NCBI GenBank assembly: GCA_028288905.1
Contig: JAQGHJ010000611.1
Location: 1 to 9,259, forward strand
Reading direction: 5' to 3'
Origin: Phycisphaerales bacterium
GTDB taxonomy: Bacteria; Planctomycetota; Phycisphaerae; Tepidisphaerales; Tepidisphaeraceae
DNA: 9,259 bases
In this document: positions 6,444 through 9,259 of the stretch, in pieces
Position numbering within the stretch: the first letter of the stretch is position 1
Layout of the letters: each line of letters starts with the position of its first letter
Translations under genes and position numbers: made by a program
The notes under the pieces: model-generated
The model's input: the letters and a program-made list of their open reading frames with translations, nothing else
Databases searched by the model: none
What the model was told of the DNA's origin: nothing

Positions 6444-6557
6444 CGATCATTCCGTCGCCACGACGTAGCGGCAATGCTAGGTCTACGAGCCCCCGTGCTG
6501 TCAGGCGCGCCGTCTGTTCTCGGAGGTGCGCGGACCCGCGGACGCTAACGATTTCAA

Positions 6558-6562
6558 GAGGG
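6558..6562 (+). promoter_or_regulatory. Ribosome binding site of the universal stress protein
   Basis: GAGGG at 6558-6562 lies seven bases before ATG 6570. Confidence 0.55.
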
Positions 6563-6569
6563 ACGACTG

Positions 6570-7508
6570 ATGAAGATTATCATTGGGTACGACGGTTCCG
6601 AATGCGCGGGCGATGCCCTTGTCGATCTCCGGCGTGCCGGGCTGCCGGCGGACACCGAGGCGTTAGTCCTTACGGTAGCTGACATCATCGCGCCGGTGGC
6701 CGGGCCGCGCACCGAACCCGACCTCTCCCTCCACGGAGACGTCGCCCTCGCCGTCGGGCGAGCGAGGGCGCGGGCGGGGGACGCGATGGCCGAGGCCAGG
6801 GAACTAGCCGAGGGCGGGGCGTCCCGGCTTCGGGAGTTGTTCCCGGGCTGGGCGGTGCGGGCCGAGGCCTCCGCGGACGCGCCTCACTGGGCCTTGGTCG
6901 GGAGTGCGGCACGCTCGGGCGCGGACCTCATTGTCATTGGCTCCCACGGCCGGTCGGCACTCGGCCGGGTGCTGCTCGGCAGCGTTTCGCAACAGGTCCT
7001 TCACCACGCGCCCTGCTCCGTGCGAATCGCCCGCTGCGCGTCAAAGGCCGCGGTCGGCGTCGAACAACCGGTCCGCCTCGTACTGGGAATTGACGGCTCA
7101 GCTGACTCGGCGACCGCCGTGTCCGCCGTAGGGTCCCGCCATTGGCCCGCCGGCAGCGAGGTGCTTGTCGTGGGCGTCGTAGACTCGTCTGCGGTCATCT
7201 CGGGCTTGAGCTTCGAACCGGGAGGCGCGGGGTACGCGGACAGCTCGGACCGCGCGGCACTCCTAGAGGGTTCCCTGGAGTCCGCGGGCGAAAAGATCCG
7301 AACCTCGGGACTCTCGGTCACCACGAGTTACTCGATGGGTAACGCGAAGCGGGGCCTCCTCAGTGAGGCGGAGCGCCACGGTGCGGACTGCATCTTCGTC
7401 GGGGCAAAAGGGCACAGCCGGCTAGAGCGGGTGCTTCTGGGGAGCGTCTCCTCCTCTGTGGCGGCTGAGGCGCGTTGCACGGTCGAAGTCGTCCGGACGA
7501 AGGCGTGA
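6570..7508 (+). CDS. Universal stress protein with two UspA domains
   Basis: The 312 residues hold two tandem UspA folds. Domain 1 (about 1-155) starts MKIIIGYDGSECAGDAL and carries the ATP-binding pattern G-x2-G-x9-G-S at Gly124, Gly127 and Gly137-Ser138 (GSHGRSALGRVLLGS). Domain 2 (about 167-312) starts VRLVLGIDGSADSATAV and carries the same pattern at Gly278, Gly281 and Gly291-Ser292 (GAKGHSRLERVLLGS). Both sites look able to bind ATP. The protein is soluble. Tandem Usp proteins are made under starvation, low oxygen or redox stress and act as ATP-sensing regulators rather than enzymes. It follows the alcohol dehydrogenase by 126 bases on the same strand and precedes the ATPase remnant, so co-transcription is possible. 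No terminator is evident in the gap. Confidence 0.95.
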   Translation: MKIIIGYDGSECAGDALVDLRRAGLPADTEALVLTVADIIAPVAGPRTEPDLSLHGDVALAVGRARARAGDAMAEARELAEGGASRLRELFPGWAVRAEASADAPHWALVGSAARSGADLIVIGSHGRSALGRVLLGSVSQQVLHHAPCSVRIARCASKAAVGVEQPVRLVLGIDGSADSATAVSAVGSRHWPAGSEVLVVGVVDSSAVISGLSFEPGGAGYADSSDRAALLEGSLESAGEKIRTSGLSVTTSYSMGNAKRGLLSEAERHGADCIFVGAKGHSRLERVLLGSVSSSVAAEARCTVEVVRTKA

Positions 7509-7566
7509 TGGCGGGGCGGCACTTCCTATCCGCCGAGCCCGTACTCCCCCGTGGTGGATTACATCC

Positions 7567-7572
7567 AGGGGA
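7567..7572 (+). promoter_or_regulatory. Ribosome binding site of the ATPase remnant
   Basis: AGGGGA at about 7567-7572 lies six bases before TTG 7579. It supports TTG as the original start of the ATPase gene. Confidence 0.5.
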
Positions 7573-7578
7573 CACATA

Positions 7579-7929
7579 TTGATTGGGAAGCATCCACACC
7601 TTGAGGCCTCGCACGCGGCGGCGGCCGACCACGTCGTGCGGGCGTTCGGCACGGACCCTCACGCGGGCCTGGCGAGCGCCGCCGTCGCCGAGCGGCTCCT
7701 CCGGCACGGCCGAAACGAGTTGACCCAATCGCCGCCGGTGCCGTAGTGGCGGCGCCTCTCGCGACACTTCGCGGACCTGCTCATCTGGATCCTGATAGCC
7801 GCCGCCGTCGTCTCGGGCGTCCTCGGCGAATGGGTCGACGCCGTCGCCATCCTCGCCATCGTGGTGCTGACCGAAGGACGAGCGCGACCAGACGCCCAAG
7901 GCGGCGCAAAGGCACCCGCCAAGAAGTAG
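7579..7929 (+). pseudogene. N-terminal remnant of a cation-transporting P-type ATPase, with internal stop
   Basis: The frame from TTG 7579 reads GLASAAVAERLLRHGRNELT, the cation-ATPase N-terminal domain, up to a TAG at 7744-7746. Directly after it the same frame continues WRRLSRHFADLLIWILIAAA then VVSGVLGEWVDAVAILAIVV, the first membrane helices of PMR1/SERCA-like pumps. In intact relatives the residue at the stop is often Trp or another aromatic, so one base change could explain it. Family similarity ends abruptly near 7870, where the chain switches to TEGRARPDAQGGAKAPAKK and stops at 7927-7929. The actuator, the phosphorylation motif DKTGT and all later domains are absent (full enzymes are about 850-900 residues). 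The gene therefore carries both a nonsense codon and a large deletion. The lysine-rich tail may be the end of another gene joined by that deletion. Confidence 0.85.
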
Positions 7930-7984
7930 CCGTGGAACGACGGAGGAGTGTCCGCTCGCCCCCGCTGACGGTGTGCCATTCGAG

Positions 7985-8275
7985 TTATTCGGCAGGAGGA
8001 ACGGGAGGCGTCGGCGGGCGGAGCGCGGCATGTGTTGCCGAGTGGGCACGGCTCCACCCCGTGAGCCAGGCCCGCCACCGAACGCCCATTCCGACGAGCC
8101 ACACGAACGGCGCGCACAGCACGTCGATCGCCCGCCCCAGGAACCGTAACACGCTGCTCCGCCGGGTCATGCCGAACCCGGTGGGCTTGTACCCGCGCCC
8201 GCCCACCTCGGCCGCCGCCGCCGCAGACACTTTTCGCGCGGCTTTCGTTTCCGACCGACTGATGCCGCTTTGCAT
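7985..8275 (-). CDS. Small putative single-span membrane protein, function unknown
   Basis: I do not recognise this 96-residue protein. The front is polar, with an alanine run (KVSAAAAAEVGGRG). One hydrophobic segment at about residues 43-64 (LRFLGRAIDVLCAPFVWLV) could cross or lie on the membrane. It is followed by a Trp/Arg-rich patch (RWRAWLTGW) and a proline-rich tail ending PPTPPVPPAE. Start ATG 8275 is preferred over GTG 8305, which has no ribosome site; AGGA lies about eleven bases upstream of 8275. It lies downstream of the 8685 gene on the same strand. Their frames overlap by about 109 bases as drawn, or are separated by about 45 bases if the upstream gene really ends at 8321. It converges with the ATPase remnant. 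Confidence 0.5.
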   Translation of the reverse strand: MQSGISRSETKAARKVSAAAAAEVGGRGYKPTGFGMTRRSSVLRFLGRAIDVLCAPFVWLVGMGVRWRAWLTGWSRAHSATHAALRPPTPPVPPAE

Positions 8276-8685
8276 GAGACGTCCAATCCTGAGTTGCCCG
8301 CCCACCGCGACGGCGGTCCGTCAGAGCTGACGTTGCGCCTGCTCCCGCTGCGCCGCACGGCCGCTTCCACGTCGGGCGGGAGCGCCGGGGCGTAGCCCGC
8401 CCGGCGGTACGCGAGCATGGTCGCGGAGAGTCGTTCGACGGCGTCCACGCCGCCGTTCGGCCGGCCCGCGTGCGTCTCGCGGTAGTGGGCGATCACCTCG
8501 GCCACCGGCACGCCGGCCGTCTCGATCGCCTTCAGGTCGTTGAGCTTCTGCGGCTTCGGGATGGCGGCCCACTCGGTCGAGCACTCGTCGAACAGGTCGC
8601 GGAACCTGCCGTGCTCCAGGTGACCCTCGTACATGGCCGCCATCCCGAGCCTCCGCACCTTGTCGGCGAGCATCTTCAAGCACAT
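8167..8685 (-). CDS. Hypothetical protein, C-terminus probably frameshifted
   Basis: I do not recognise the family. The first 112 or so residues look like a normal cytoplasmic protein: MCLKMLADKVRRLGMAAMYE, then HGRFRDLFDECSTEWAAIPK, then LNDLKAIETAGVPVAEVIAH, then RLSATMLAYRRAGYAPALPP and DVEAAVRR. From about residue 113 (near 8345) the translation turns arginine- and serine-rich and runs under the neighbouring 7985-8275 gene. In the next frame the same place reads QREQAQRQL followed by a stop at 8321-8323, a much more natural end that would give about 120 residues. I think a one-base indel around 8340-8350 is likely, either a true mutation or a sequencing error. The ribosome site is weak (AGAAAG), so the start is uncertain. 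Probably co-transcribed with 7985-8275. Confidence 0.55.
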   Translation of the reverse strand: MCLKMLADKVRRLGMAAMYEGHLEHGRFRDLFDECSTEWAAIPKPQKLNDLKAIETAGVPVAEVIAHYRETHAGRPNGGVDAVERLSATMLAYRRAGYAPALPPDVEAAVRRSGSRRNVSSDGPPSRWAGNSGLDVSCKAASVGRKRKPREKCLRRRRPRWAGAGTSPPGSA

Positions 8686-9141
8686 GGGTTGTCTTTCTGG
8701 TCGGTACGACCGTCCGCCGATTGGCTGGAGGGGGTACCGTAGCGTAGGGAGACTTCCGACTACGGCGGAAGACCGAGGGGAGGAATCACAAGCCTGGTAC
8801 CGCGATCGATCCGGGAAGGGCTGGCAACCCGACTACCGGGCGTTAAGATGTGGTCCTGAAAGGATCAAGGAATAATCCCGCTGCCGGCGTAAGCGTCCGC
8901 GGACAGGCGCACCCGGTGGTATTGGGAGCTGCCAACTCATGCGAAACGTTCCGCTTCGGCAGCACGGGCGGGCAGACGCTCTACGTGACGGACTGGAAAC
9001 CCTACGCGCGTGGCTGCTGCTGTGGCCGATCACGGGAACGTTAACGGGCGTTACAGTGTTGCGGTGACGCACCTCAGCACGAAAATATGATCCAGTGGTG
9101 ATCCGCAGCCACTCGGAATCGACGCGAGCGGGAGGTGGTTT
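8686..9141. other. Gene-poor stretch upstream of the minus-strand pair
   Basis: No protein family was recognised. A 64-codon frame from GTG 8850 to 9044 (containing FGSTGGQTLYVTDWKPYARG) is open, but has no ribosome site and no known relatives that I recall. A small hairpin at 8753-8771 (CTTCCG, seven-base loop, CGGAAG) and a ten-base palindrome GTCCGCGGAC near 8896-8905 are present. The promoter of the minus-strand pair must lie near the left end. Confidence 0.35.
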
Positions 9142-9184
9142 ATGGACGAACTGGAACCCCAGGAAAAGGGGAACGGGAAGGGCT

Positions 9185-9259
9185 TCACCACGCCCGCGCG
9201 TGCTCGACCTCCGAGCGGTCGCGGTGGAACTCGCGGCCGGTCCGGCGAAGCACGGGGCC
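9185..9259 (-). CDS. Possible C-terminal end of a gene entering from the right edge
   Basis: The minus strand reads GPVLRRTGREFHRDRSEVEH then ARAW and stops at 9185-9187. Nearly every third codon position is G or C, stronger than in the plus-strand frames over the same bases, which favours real coding on this strand. With only 24 residues the family cannot be named. The alternative plus-strand ORF at 9142 is discussed among the rejected items. Confidence 0.35.
   Translation of the reverse strand, partial: GPVLRRTGREFHRDRSEVEHARAW

Noticed and set aside
9142..9259. Plus-strand ORF from ATG 9142 with GGAGGT upstream, reading MDELEPQEKGNGKGFTTPAR
   Set aside because: The ribosome site is good, but third-position G/C bias fades after about 19 codons and the minus strand has a better coding pattern over 9185-9259. 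It may be real or end just past the edge; undecidable here.

Overview
The window is very G+C-rich, with strongly G/C-biased third codon positions and planctomycete-like protein families (an RsbRD-type sensor kinase, a TFIIB-type zinc ribbon protein, tandem universal stress proteins). A Gemmata-like planctomycete is the best guess from protein style alone. No rRNA, tRNA, CRISPR array or insertion sequence was seen.

Layout. On the minus strand at the left edge lies a broken acetate kinase (1-360), just downstream of a complete soluble sensor histidine kinase (446-1702). Then comes a decayed stretch: a GNAT acetyltransferase remnant split over three minus-strand frames (2048-2395) and the winged-helix end of a Crp/Fnr regulator (about 2663-2770, plus strand). 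The Crp/Fnr remnant lies in the same open frame as an intact GNAT acetyltransferase (2861-3418). A coupled plus-strand pair follows: a small helical protein (3818-4078) and a 225-residue protein with a HicA-like front and an eRF1-like back (4075-4752), sharing ATGA. Next are a TFIIB-type zinc ribbon gene with no ordinary start codon (about 4825-5130), a zinc alcohol dehydrogenase (5379-6443), a tandem-domain universal stress protein (6570-7508) and a cation P-type ATPase remnant with an internal stop (7579-7929). Two small minus-strand unknowns (7985-8275 and 8167-8685) and a possible minus-strand gene end (9185-9259) close the window.

How it fits together. Universal stress protein, zinc alcohol dehydrogenase, acetate kinase, Crp/Fnr regulator, sensor kinase and cation ATPase often cluster in bacteria as low-oxygen or energy-stress loci. 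Here the metabolic and stress genes ADH and USP are intact. The acetate kinase, Crp/Fnr regulator, ATPase and one GNAT are broken, so the locus looks like a partly decayed copy of such an island. A 15-base match to the common Illumina adapter (4803-4817), just upstream of the start-less zinc ribbon gene, means assembly error must be excluded for at least that spot. The coupled pair 3818-4752 is the best candidate here for a poorly described system.
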